Notes under the pieces: model-generated
What the model saw: only the letters and a program-made list of their open reading frames with translations
What the model was told of the DNA's origin: nothing
Database searches by the model: none
Program-made: the position numbers and the translations under genes
Assembly (NCBI GenBank): GCA_947466075.1
Contig: CANIBP010000005.1
Coordinates: 62,001 to 126,000, forward strand
Source of the DNA: Verrucomicrobiaceae bacterium
GTDB lineage: Bacteria > Verrucomicrobiota > Verrucomicrobiia > Verrucomicrobiales > Verrucomicrobiaceae
Direction: 5' to 3'
Length of the DNA stretch: 64,000 nt
In this document: positions 41,720 through 51,044 of the stretch, piece after piece
Position numbering within the stretch: the stretch's first letter is position 1
Layout of the letters: every line of letters begins with the position of its first letter

Positions 41720-44700
41720 ATGTCCATCGGCGAAATGCTCGCGCACGCTGCCGTACTGGCATTCCCGAGTGGAGCTTGTGCTAACAGTGCTTTCCGCCAT
41801 CATAAGGCTTTCCACCCAATGCCAAGGCCCCGCCACCTCCACTCCTTCAAGCTCGTTGAAAGCCGGTTCTTCGCCGGGCTTTCATGCTTTGCTGAGTTGG
41901 AGGACCGCATCAATGCACTGCTCACACCTCAGGAGCGTGGCGCGGCGTTTGAGGTCTTCGCAGAGGCCTACCTTGCGACTCAGCGGGTGCCTCAGGCAAA
42001 GGAGGTCTGGCCAATCGGGACAGAGTCTTTGGAACTTCGGCAGCGGCTGGTTCTACCAGCGACGGACAAGGGCATTGATGGGCTGATCCTTGCGGAGGAT
42101 GATCAGTTCACAGCCTACCAAGTGAAGTTTCGCCAGGATCGACAGACCATTCTGTGGAATGACCTTGGGAACTTCTTCGGACTCGCTGACCGTGTGCCTC
42201 AGCGGCTTGTTTTCACCAATGCTTACGAGGTCGGCGAAACGGCGACAGAGCGGCTTGGCTTCATGGCTGTGCGAGGGGCTGATTTGGATGAATTGGATGA
42301 ATTGGATGCGCAAGATTTTGCTGTCATCGAGGCTTGGCTCGCCGGAGAGCAGCGAACGCGAGAGCTTGCCTCGCCTGGAAAGCACCAGATGGAAGCAATC
42401 CTGAGCATCCGCCAAGGTTTGCAGAATGGTGATCGAGCTTTGGCACTCATGGCCTGCGGTTCAGGCAAGACACTCACGGCTTTGTGGGTGACGGACCAAA
42501 TGGGGGTAAAGACCGTGCTCATTTTACTTCCCTCTCTTGCTCTTGTGCGGCAGACCTTGCACGAATGGCTGAGACATACCTCGTGGCCGCGAGGCGGGAT
42601 GAGTTACATCTGTGTGTGCTCCGACACGACCGTGGACCGGGATTCAGACGAGATTCTGGTAAGGCCTGGGGACCTGGACTTTCCCGTCACCACTGACCCG
42701 TTGGTATTAAAGTCCTTCCTGTCCCGCGAGTATGACGGCGTTCGATTGGTTTTCAGCACCTACCAGCCCCTGAAGGTTGTTATCGAGGCATCTGCCGGAA
42801 TGCCGCCGTTTGACTTGGGAATCTTCGATGAAGCGCACAAGACAGCAGGACGCCCAGGGTTACGATTTGGCCTCGCACTAGACGACAAAAATGTCGCTAT
42901 ACGAAAGCGTCTCTTCATGACGGCAACGCCGAGGCACTACACCATCGCTCAACGTGACAAGGAGGGAGATGCCAAACTGGTATTCTCGATGGATCTCCCA
43001 GAGGTGTATGGCCCGGTGGTCTATTCGCTTCCGTTTACGGAAGCGGTGAAGGCTGGTATCATTTGCGGCTACCGGATCGTCATCTCAGTGGTTACGTCCA
43101 AAATGGTGACGGATGAGGCCCTTCGGCGAAGCATCGTGATCGTCGATGGAGACGAGGTGAAGGCCCGTCAGGTGGCCAACCAGATCGCGCTCGCTTCTGT
43201 GGTGAAAAAATACGGTATCAAGAAGGCATTCACGTTCCATACCTCCGTCGCCTCGGCAAAATCCTTTGTGGTGGATGGGCCAGAGGGCATAGCCACTCAT
43301 CTCCCGCAGTTCCAAGCGTTGCATGTCAACGGAAGCATGAACACGGCGGACCGTGAAAAGGTAATGAAAGCATTCCGACAGGCGTCTCAAGCCACTCTCT
43401 CGAATGCGCGATGCCTCACCGAGGGTGTTGATGTGCCTGCGGTTGATCTTGTCGCGTTCATGGCTCCTAAGCGCAGTTTGGTGGACATCGTCCAAGCGAC
43501 AGGTCGGGCCATGCGCAAGTCAGAGGGCAAAGCAAAAGGCTACATTCTTGTGCCATTGTATGTCGAACAGGCTCGTGGTGAATCGGTTGAGCAAGCGGTG
43601 CTAAGAAGTGACTTCAGTGAGGTCTGGCGGGTGATCGACAATCTCAAACAGGTCGATGATGTTTTGGCTCAAGAGATCAGGGCCATGCGGCAGGACAAAG
43701 GCCGAACTGGCGGGTATGACGACAGTCGCTCCCGAGAACCATTCGACATCTTAGGGCCGGAGCTTTCACTCGATCAGCTCAGAGCCAGCATTACGGCCAA
43801 ATGCCTGGAAGACGTGGGCGATCCTTGGGATGAGCGCTATGGCCAGATGCTGGCGTATTGGGAAGCCCATGGCACGACTGAGATTCCCTTCCGCTCACAA
43901 GACCATCCATTGCTCGCCAAGTGGATCGTCAATCAACGTGTCGCACGGCGCGCTGACAAATTGTCAGCCGAGCGAATCGCGCTCTTGGACAAGCTGGGTT
44001 TCAATTGGAACCCCAACCATGCTGAGTGGCGCACGCGTTATCTTGATCTAGTCGAATACAAGCAGATCAACGGTCACTGCAATGTCCCACAGACGCTATC
44101 GAAGGGTGGGCTGGCTCTGGCTAGCTGGCTGAGCAGTCAGCGCATGGAACGTCGTCGCGGTCTTCTAGATCCAGAACGAGAGAGGCTGCTCACAAACTTA
44201 GGAGTTGAGTGGAACCGTGCGCCCGGAACGTGGGAAATGCGTTTTCAGGAGCTACTGAAATACAAGGAGGAGCACGACCATTGCCGAGTGCCTGCTCGTT
44301 CGCCGCAAAATAAACTCTTGGCCGGATGGGTCGTGAAGCAGCGGGTGGAATGGCGCAAAGGAAAGATTTCCGCAGAGCGAAAGCGGCGCCTAGATGACAT
44401 TGGCTTTCAATGGAAGGTGGTCAACGATGTGGATGAAACATGGGCAATTCGTTTGGCACAGCTCAAAGAGTTTCATGAGCAGCACGGCCATTCGCGGGTA
44501 ACCAGGGAGAATGAAACCAGCAGCGGACTTGCCAATTGGGTCCAAGGAAAACGTTCCGCAAAGGGCACACGAGCTCTGACTGAGGAGCAAAAAGCGATTC
44601 TTTCGCAATTGGGGCTATGGCGCGAGGCACCTCGTGACAGCACCACCTGGGATTCAATGTTTGAAGCTTTACGGCAATACAAGCGGGAGTTAGGCGACAC

Positions 44701-45433
44701 TTTGGTGCCGTTTGGGTGGGAAGTGAATCCTAGCCTTGCCACATGGGTTGGACGCAACCGAACCGCCAAGCGACGTGGAGAGTTGGAGCCAAAGAAAATC
44801 GCTCAGCTTGACGCTTTGGGATTCGACTGGGAGCCCAAGGTCGTCCGATGGTCTCGAATGATGGATGCGCTACGTGCGTTCGTGAAAGCAAACGGGCACT
44901 GCTCAGTTCCTTCGGCAGATCGGGCGCTCTCCAGTTGGCTATCAGGGCAAAGGGCAGCCCTCAAAAATGGCAGTCTAACTCAAGACCAGGCTAAAGCTCT
45001 GAATGAACTGGGGATTTTGGATTCCAGCTTCACCGAAAGGTGGGAGCATCACTTCCCAGTTCTACGGGAGTATTTTCGTCTGCATGGTCATTGTGACATC
45101 GCTAGAGGTCATCCGCAGATCGACGACTTCCCGGAATGGATGGCGGAGGTCAGGGCAGCACGAAAGGCTGGGAAGCTTGCTCAGCAGCAAGTTCTTCAGC
45201 TAGACGCCATCGGCTTCGACTGGAATGCAAAGGAGCCCGATTGGGAAACGCGCTTGGAGCAGTTGCGCGAATCACGCAGTTCGCCGACACACAAAAAAGC
45301 ATCAGCGCTACTCCCTGGCCTAGACAAGTGGATTGCTCACATTCGGAATCGCAGACATGAAGGTTTGTTGGACGATGACCAGATCGAATCGCTAAACGCC
45401 GAAGGATTCGCTTGGGAGCCCGGAGCTTATTAG
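41720..45433 (+). CDS. Nuclease-like/DEAH helicase with HA repeats, first part before an in-frame TAG
   Basis: 1237 residues from the ATG at 41720; the ATG at 41819 (MPRPRHLHSF) may be the true start. Residues 60-140 resemble a PD-(D/E)xK endonuclease (ERGAAFEVFAEAYL, KGIDGLILAEDD, TAYQVKFRQ). A superfamily 2 helicase core follows: MACGSGKTLTAL (Walker A), LGIFDEAHKTAG (DEAH), RLFMTATPRHY (motif III) and DIVQATGRAMRK (motif VI). From about residue 690, helicase-associated (HA) repeats of about 67 residues appear, eight in this part, each ending like LDALGFDWEP. The frame then meets TAG at 45431, and the repeats resume immediately after it in the same frame. Possibly a defence or DNA-processing enzyme. 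Confidence 0.8.
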   Translation: MSIGEMLAHAAVLAFPSGACANSAFRHHKAFHPMPRPRHLHSFKLVESRFFAGLSCFAELEDRINALLTPQERGAAFEVFAEAYLATQRVPQAKEVWPIGTESLELRQRLVLPATDKGIDGLILAEDDQFTAYQVKFRQDRQTILWNDLGNFFGLADRVPQRLVFTNAYEVGETATERLGFMAVRGADLDELDELDAQDFAVIEAWLAGEQRTRELASPGKHQMEAILSIRQGLQNGDRALALMACGSGKTLTALWVTDQMGVKTVLILLPSLALVRQTLHEWLRHTSWPRGGMSYICVCSDTTVDRDSDEILVRPGDLDFPVTTDPLVLKSFLSREYDGVRLVFSTYQPLKVVIEASAGMPPFDLGIFDEAHKTAGRPGLRFGLALDDKNVAIRKRLFMTATPRHYTIAQRDKEGDAKLVFSMDLPEVYGPVVYSLPFTEAVKAGIICGYRIVISVVTSKMVTDEALRRSIVIVDGDEVKARQVANQIALASVVKKYGIKKAFTFHTSVASAKSFVVDGPEGIATHLPQFQALHVNGSMNTADREKVMKAFRQASQATLSNARCLTEGVDVPAVDLVAFMAPKRSLVDIVQATGRAMRKSEGKAKGYILVPLYVEQARGESVEQAVLRSDFSEVWRVIDNLKQVDDVLAQEIRAMRQDKGRTGGYDDSRSREPFDILGPELSLDQLRASITAKCLEDVGDPWDERYGQMLAYWEAHGTTEIPFRSQDHPLLAKWIVNQRVARRADKLSAERIALLDKLGFNWNPNHAEWRTRYLDLVEYKQINGHCNVPQTLSKGGLALASWLSSQRMERRRGLLDPERERLLTNLGVEWNRAPGTWEMRFQELLKYKEEHDHCRVPARSPQNKLLAGWVVKQRVEWRKGKISAERKRRLDDIGFQWKVVNDVDETWAIRLAQLKEFHEQHGHSRVTRENETSSGLANWVQGKRSAKGTRALTEEQKAILSQLGLWREAPRDSTTWDSMFEALRQYKRELGDTLVPFGWEVNPSLATWVGRNRTAKRRGELEPKKIAQLDALGFDWEPKVVRWSRMMDALRAFVKANGHCSVPSADRALSSWLSGQRAALKNGSLTQDQAKALNELGILDSSFTERWEHHFPVLREYFRLHGHCDIARGHPQIDDFPEWMAEVRAARKAGKLAQQQVLQLDAIGFDWNAKEPDWETRLEQLRESRSSPTHKKASALLPGLDKWIAHIRNRRHEGLLDDDQIESLNAEGFAWEPGAY

Positions 45434-47326
45434 AAATGGGATGAACTTTATGAACGACTGCGCCACTACCATACACGGCATGGTCATAGCTCGGTTCCTA
45501 TCGGGGACGAAGGAGATCCAGTCCTCGCACGGTGGGTCCAAACACAACGCCTCTTCTTCAAGAGGAAGAGCTTGGATGCTGACAAGGTGGCAAAACTCAA
45601 TGCCCTGAACTTTGATTGGAGTCCTACGGAGACAAACTGGCAAAGGCGAAGAGCTCAGTTGAAATCATTCATCCAAAAGCACGGACATTGCGATGTGCCT
45701 GAGTCAGATGAGCATCTCAGTCTCTCTCGATGGACGGATTACGTCCGAAACAGACAACTCGAAGGATTGCTTGATGCTGATCGCAAGGCTGAACTCGACG
45801 CATTGGGATTCTCTTGGGAATCGCTGCGTCAGCCTGCGTGGGAGACCCAATTTGGCCGTCTCCTAGAGTATCGAGCGCAGCATGGCGATGTCCTTGTGCC
45901 CTTCGGGTATCCCGAAGACCCTGCCTTGGCTCGGTGGGTCCAGACTCAACGTATGGCGAACCGCCGTGGCGACCTTCCCCCAGATCGCAGGCAAAAGCTA
46001 ATCGACGTAGGTTTTGATTGGAATCCACATGACACGAAATGGAACGGAAACTTTGCCAAACTCACGGCTTTCCATAAGTCGTGTGGTCATTGGGACCCCC
46101 CAGGCGACAGCTCAGAGATGTGCCGACTGGCCACATGGATCGACATTCAACGGAGTGCCCATCGTAAAGGGCAGCTGTCGCCCGACCGCGTGAAGGCGCT
46201 GAATGAGATCGGTTTTCCATGGTCCGTCAGTGAGCAGAAATGGGAGGAGTATGCTGCGCGGCTTCAGGGGTATATTCAGCGACACAACGAGTTCCCTGGT
46301 GGCAGCAAAGCGAAGAACGAAGGTGGCCTTCTGCGTTGGATTACGACGCAGCGCCGCGACAAGGAAGACGGCTTACTCAGCGAGGAGCGAGATCAGCGCC
46401 TGACTGCGATGGGTTTCCAATGGGAAAAGAGCAGTCAGCCCTGGGAGCAGATGTTTGAACAAGCGCGGTCGTTCCATGCCGAGCACGGCAACCTCGATGT
46501 GCCTCGGCGCGAGCACTGGAGAAAGCTCGCTGAATGGGTGTCTGGGCAACGAACGGCCAAAAGAAATGGGCTGCTTGCGGTGGAGATGCAGACTTTGTTG
46601 GAATCCATCAACATTGCCTGGGAGTTTGAGCCCAAAGGTTGGGACGTCAGGTATGGCGAGTTGCAAAAATACAAAGAAAGGTTTGGAGACTGTGATGTTC
46701 CTTACGAATGGCCCGAAGGCATCGAACTTTCCCGCTGGCTGACCAAGCAACGTCTAGCTCACACACGCGGCCAGCTTGAACCTGACAAGCTACAGAAACT
46801 CACTGTGCTCGGAGTCGATTGGAAGTCACGCCGCGATCAGTGGGATGGATGGTTCGACCAGCTTGTTGAGTTCAAGAATAAGCACGGGCATTTGATTCCC
46901 AGCTACTTTATCCCGGAAACCAAAAGGCTTTCCACTTGGTGCACAAGTCAACGAAAAGCTCAAAAAGAAGGACGGCTTCCGAAGGAGCGGGAAGAACGCC
47001 TGACTGAGTTAGGCTTCCAATGGGCGGAGAACCGCATCCGGGGTGATGGCTATTGGGATCTTCAATATCAAAGCATGGTCGAGTTCCAAAAAGAGCACGG
47101 TCACTGCAACGTCCCTGGTGGCTGGCGAGACAGAGAGCACCCAAATGACAAAGAGCGTCAGCTATCTAACTGGTGCTTTGTCCAAAATCGCACGTGGCGT
47201 GAGGGCAAATTGAAGCCTGAACGATATGAGAAACTCACGGATCTTGGCTTTGAATGGAAGCCAGCAACTACATCCACGAGTCCATCGACAGAGACGCCAG
47301 ATTCTCAGGGTGGGCTTCAGCTTTAG
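45434..47326 (+). pseudogene. Second part of the HA-repeat helicase, downstream of the TAG codon
   Basis: Same reading frame as the 41720 gene, continuing without a gap: KWDELYERLRHYHTRHGH right after the stop. It encodes nine further HA repeats (17 in all), for example LNALNFDWSP, LDALGFSWES, LTELGFQWAE and LTDLGFEWKP. The first internal ATG is at 45572, which would give a 584-residue protein lacking the helicase. The missing residue aligns with a position often occupied by E or K before the conserved W, so one substitution (GAG, AAG or CAG to TAG) explains the break. Options are a recent nonsense mutation, amber read-through, or a sequencing error. HA domains are thought to bind nucleic acid. 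Confidence 0.75.
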
Positions 47327-47377
47327 TTCAGCATGTCCCGGCTCATTTCTAGACCCAGCGTTTCCCGCCTCTGGGTG

Positions 47378-47392
47378 GTGTTAGCATAACAC
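47378..47392. promoter_or_regulatory. Palindromic LacI-type operator before the second sialidase gene
   Basis: GTGTTAGCATAACAC, a perfect inverted repeat with six-base arms around GCA, identical in its 13-base core to the site at the lacI gene. It lies 56 bases before the ATG at 47448, a good place for repression. The intergenic gap 47327-47447 holds nothing else recognised. Confidence 0.65.
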
Positions 47393-47447
47393 GCCATGAC
47401 GGTATTTAAGACGCGAAATACCTCCTCCACTGCCGTTCTCTCGAAGC

Positions 47448-50078
47448 ATGTTTCTTCGATCCCTTTTCTGCCTTTTTGTTCTTGTTTCAGGGCAAGCGAC
47501 TGCCGAGCGCACCACCGACCCTGACCGCACGTGGCAAGGCATCCCTGGCCTTGAACGCACGGCGAAAGGGCGCGTGTTTGCCTCCTGGTTCACCGGCGGA
47601 CCCAAAGAGCCCGCGCCGGAGAACACGGTGCTGCTTTGCTACAGCGACGATCAGGCAAAGACCTTCACCGCGCCGCAGGCGATGGGATTGCTCAAGGATG
47701 GCACCCGCTGCTACGATCCTACGGTGTGGATCGATCCGAAGGGGCGGCTTTGGTATATCTTCAATCGCGGCAACAAAGACACCGCGCAGCACGATGTGTG
47801 GGCGCGAATTTGTGACGAGCCCGATTCCACGCCGCCGGTCTTTGGTGAGGAGTTCCGCGTCGGTTTCGAGGGACCGTACGCCTTCCGCATGAACAAGCCG
47901 ACCGTGCTTTCTTCGGGCGAGTGGATCATGCCTGTGACGCATGCGACAGAGCGCATCCAAGGCTGGTTCGCCGGACCAAAGCAGCTTCAAGGTGCCGGCA
48001 TTTCGACCGACGAAGGCAAGACGTGGAAACTCCACGGAGCGCTGAAGGCTCCTGATTGGGCGCTGGAATGCATGATTACCGAATTGAAGGACGGGCGCCT
48101 GTGGCTACTCACACGCACGGGCGGTGGCTACCTATGGGAAAGCCATTCCACTGACAAAGGCCGCACCTGGAGCGATGCGGTGCCGAGCACGATCAAGAAT
48201 CCCGGCTCACGCTTCTTCATTCGCCGACTTGCGTCGGGCAATTTGCTGCTGGTAAACCACTTCAACTTCAAAGGTCGCAACAACCTCACCGCGCAAATCT
48301 CTACCGACGATGGCGCGACGTGGTGTGACGGCCTGCTGCTTGATGAGCGCAACAACGTCTCCTATCCCGACGGCGTGCAGGACAAGGACGGCCTCATCTG
48401 GATCACCTATGATCGCGACCGCCAAGGCGATGGCGAGATCTTACTGGCAAAATTCAAAGAGGAAGACATAGCCGCAGGCAAGAGCGTGTCCGGTGCGGTG
48501 TCTCTGAAGCAGACGATCAACAAGCTGCACAAGCCCTCGCTGCTGCCCTCTAACTGGGACCCCGCGCTCGCTGGCGACATCGTCATGCAGCGTCTCGTTC
48601 GCGTCACCGCGCCGCAGGTGAAAGGAGCGCATGATGCGGAGTTCGTCTGTGTCGGCGATCGGGCTTACATCGTCGAGCATGACAACGACGTGACCCCCGG
48701 CCATGGCGCGGGCGTGGCGATGTATTGCGTGCTGACGGTGGTGAACATGAAGACGCTCAAGGTCGAAAAAAAGCACCCGATGGCCAAAGCGGGCCAGGCA
48801 TTCGCCAACATCACGCTGCCGGATGCGCAGGTCTTTGTGCCGCGCATCATCCGCAAGGAAGAGCACACGCTGCGCACCTACTTTTGCAGCCAGCCGGCCA
48901 AAGAACAGGCCGTGACATGGTATCGCGACTTTGATCTGCGCACGCAGACCTTCGAGGACAGCATCCACAAAGCCAGGCTCAAGACCGCCGCAGGCACCTT
49001 CGACATGGAGCCGCGTCATTTTCATGCGGACGCAGCCGCTTTGGGCTTCAAACGGCCCAGCATCAATCAGGGCCTCTACATCTTCGATTCGTTCAAGGAG
49101 TTCGATGGCCGACGCTACGTCGCGCTCAATAACTTCCCCGGCAAACAAAACGCCCTCGCCTTGCTGCACGATGACTTCGCCACCTTTGAAGTCATCGGCC
49201 ACTACAACGAGCCGCAGTCGCAGCAGCTCAGCGAATCCGCCGTGAACCGCCTGCCCGACGGCACCTGGATGGCCATCGTGCGCAACGACGCAGGCAACTA
49301 CCACTTCACCACCAGTCAGGACGGCAAAACATGGACCGCCGCCGGGCCGGAACCCTTCGTGCCGAACGGTCTGAACTCCAAACCGACCTTCGATAAGTTC
49401 GCCGGCATCTATTACCTCGGCTGGCAGGAGAACACCAAGATCCAGAACTGCAATCGCAGCGTCTTCAACGTGGACATCTCCCGCGATGGCAAAACCTGGC
49501 AGCGCAAATACCGCTTCGAGTCGCCGCATTCGTTTCAATACCCGACCTTCCATGAACACGAAGGCACCCTCTGGCTCACCGTCACCCAAAGCGACCACGG
49601 CGGCAGCACCGACCGCATCATGTTCGGCAAACTGGAAGCCGTGGGCCAGTTCGAGCCTCAAACCGGCCAAAAACGCATCGCCTGGCCCGCACCACCGCCA
49701 CCCGAGCCCGCCTTCATGAAACCCGGCGTGAAGCTCTTCACGGATCGCGACTACGTCATCGACGAAATGCCCGAAGCGGTCAAAGACATGCCGTTTCTAC
49801 GCACCAGCATCGAAAAGCTCGACGCGGAGGTTATCAAGCCCGGCACGCTTTACGCGCTGACTCCGACGATTCGTCCGAATGCTGCCAGCCAGGAGGATGC
49901 GTTACTCAAAGCAGGCTTTGTGAAAGTCGATGTGCCTGAGGTGCAGCTTTTCCCCGGCGAGATCAATCGTGTGAGCCTGTATCGCAAAGCGGTGAAGGCT
50001 GGTGAGCGGATCCAGTTCAAGAAGCTGGTGCTCATGATTGAAAGCAACGGTACCGCAATTCGTGAAATCAAACCTTGA
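47448..50078 (+). CDS. Secreted sialidase-like protein, second copy type
   Basis: 876 residues with a signal peptide (MFLRSLFCLFVLVSGQATA). The N-terminal propeller has Asp boxes STDEGKTW, STDKGRTW and STDDGATW, plus MNKPTVLSSGEWIMPV and GSRFFIRRLASGNLLLV, as in the 25588 protein. The second half is a more divergent propeller with SQDGKTW and SRDGKTW. A C-terminal domain from about residue 770 is not a propeller and ends IREIKP. A glycan-hydrolysing exo-enzyme is likely, but its substrate is unknown. Palindromic operator just upstream; a BASS transporter gene starts 31 bases downstream and could be cotranscribed. Confidence 0.82.
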   Translation: MFLRSLFCLFVLVSGQATAERTTDPDRTWQGIPGLERTAKGRVFASWFTGGPKEPAPENTVLLCYSDDQAKTFTAPQAMGLLKDGTRCYDPTVWIDPKGRLWYIFNRGNKDTAQHDVWARICDEPDSTPPVFGEEFRVGFEGPYAFRMNKPTVLSSGEWIMPVTHATERIQGWFAGPKQLQGAGISTDEGKTWKLHGALKAPDWALECMITELKDGRLWLLTRTGGGYLWESHSTDKGRTWSDAVPSTIKNPGSRFFIRRLASGNLLLVNHFNFKGRNNLTAQISTDDGATWCDGLLLDERNNVSYPDGVQDKDGLIWITYDRDRQGDGEILLAKFKEEDIAAGKSVSGAVSLKQTINKLHKPSLLPSNWDPALAGDIVMQRLVRVTAPQVKGAHDAEFVCVGDRAYIVEHDNDVTPGHGAGVAMYCVLTVVNMKTLKVEKKHPMAKAGQAFANITLPDAQVFVPRIIRKEEHTLRTYFCSQPAKEQAVTWYRDFDLRTQTFEDSIHKARLKTAAGTFDMEPRHFHADAAALGFKRPSINQGLYIFDSFKEFDGRRYVALNNFPGKQNALALLHDDFATFEVIGHYNEPQSQQLSESAVNRLPDGTWMAIVRNDAGNYHFTTSQDGKTWTAAGPEPFVPNGLNSKPTFDKFAGIYYLGWQENTKIQNCNRSVFNVDISRDGKTWQRKYRFESPHSFQYPTFHEHEGTLWLTVTQSDHGGSTDRIMFGKLEAVGQFEPQTGQKRIAWPAPPPPEPAFMKPGVKLFTDRDYVIDEMPEAVKDMPFLRTSIEKLDAEVIKPGTLYALTPTIRPNAASQEDALLKAGFVKVDVPEVQLFPGEINRVSLYRKAVKAGERIQFKKLVLMIESNGTAIREIKP

Positions 50079-50109
50079 TCACGAACTCCATTACTTGGTA
50101 TCACCATTC

Positions 50110-51042
50110 ATGACTCGCTTCCTCAATTGGTTCAATAATCTCTACCCCGTGTGGCTCGTCACGCTGGCGGTGATCGCCTTTTTCAAACCGCAGACCATGC
50201 TGTGGTTCGATAAGCCGTGGATCTTCTGGTCGCTGGCGGCTTCCATGCTCGGCATGGGGCTGACGCTGAGCATTGATGACTTCAAAGCCATCTGGAAAAT
50301 GCCTGGAAGCGTGGCGCTCGGCTTCGTGGCGCAATATACGATCATGCCGTTGTCTGGCTGGCTCGTTGCCACGGCGCTGAAACTCGAGCCAGGCCTTGCC
50401 GTGGGCATCATCCTCGTTGCGAGTTGCCCCGGCGGCATGGCGTCGAACATGATCAGCTACCTCGCGAAGGCGAACGTGGCACTGTCCGTCGTGCTCACGC
50501 TGGCGTCCACGATGCTGGCTTTCTTCTTCACGCCGATGTGGACGAGTACGCTTGCTGGAAAATATGTGCCCGTGGATGCGTGGGGGCTGTGTTTATCCGC
50601 CCTACAACTCACCATCGCGCCCGTGGTGCTTGGTGTGCTCATCCGGTGGAAACTGCCACGCACGGCAGACCAGATCGGGGCCTGTGGTCCCACGGTCGCC
50701 GTTCTGGCTTTCACGCTGGTGAGCGGCGGCATCGTGGCTGCGAGCGCAGACGCCATCGCATCGAATTTTGGTCGGTTAGCTCTCGCCGCATTCACGCTTC
50801 ACGTCCTCGGCTTCGGTGTCGGCTATGTCGTGTCCAAAGTGCTGCGCTATCCTGAATCCGTCGCCCGCACGGTGAGCATCGAAGTCGGCATGCAAAACGG
50901 CGGCATGGCGGCGTCGCTGGCGCGTGAGCATTTCGCCGCCATGCCGCTCGCTGCGGCAGCAGGTGTCTTCAGCGGCGTGATGCAAAACATCATCGGCGGC
51001 CTCCTCGCCTCCTGGTGGAAGCGCCGCACGCCGGATGCCTGA
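50110..51042 (+). CDS. Bile acid:sodium symporter (BASS) family transporter
   Basis: 310 residues, almost entirely hydrophobic, with nine to ten predicted membrane helices. Family marker: VASCPGGMASNMISYLAKANVALSVVLT, the sodium-binding crossover, and later EVGMQNGGMAASLA, the second. The ATG at 50110 begins the protein immediately before the first helix; the frame extends upstream into the preceding gene's tail. Substrates of bacterial members include organic anions such as pantoate or keto acids; bile acids are unlikely here. It lies between a sialidase-like gene and a phosphotransferase gene whose ATG is 2 bases after its stop. Confidence 0.9.
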   Translation: MTRFLNWFNNLYPVWLVTLAVIAFFKPQTMLWFDKPWIFWSLAASMLGMGLTLSIDDFKAIWKMPGSVALGFVAQYTIMPLSGWLVATALKLEPGLAVGIILVASCPGGMASNMISYLAKANVALSVVLTLASTMLAFFFTPMWTSTLAGKYVPVDAWGLCLSALQLTIAPVVLGVLIRWKLPRTADQIGACGPTVAVLAFTLVSGGIVAASADAIASNFGRLALAAFTLHVLGFGVGYVVSKVLRYPESVARTVSIEVGMQNGGMAASLAREHFAAMPLAAAAGVFSGVMQNIIGGLLASWWKRRTPDA

Positions 51043-51044
51043 CC

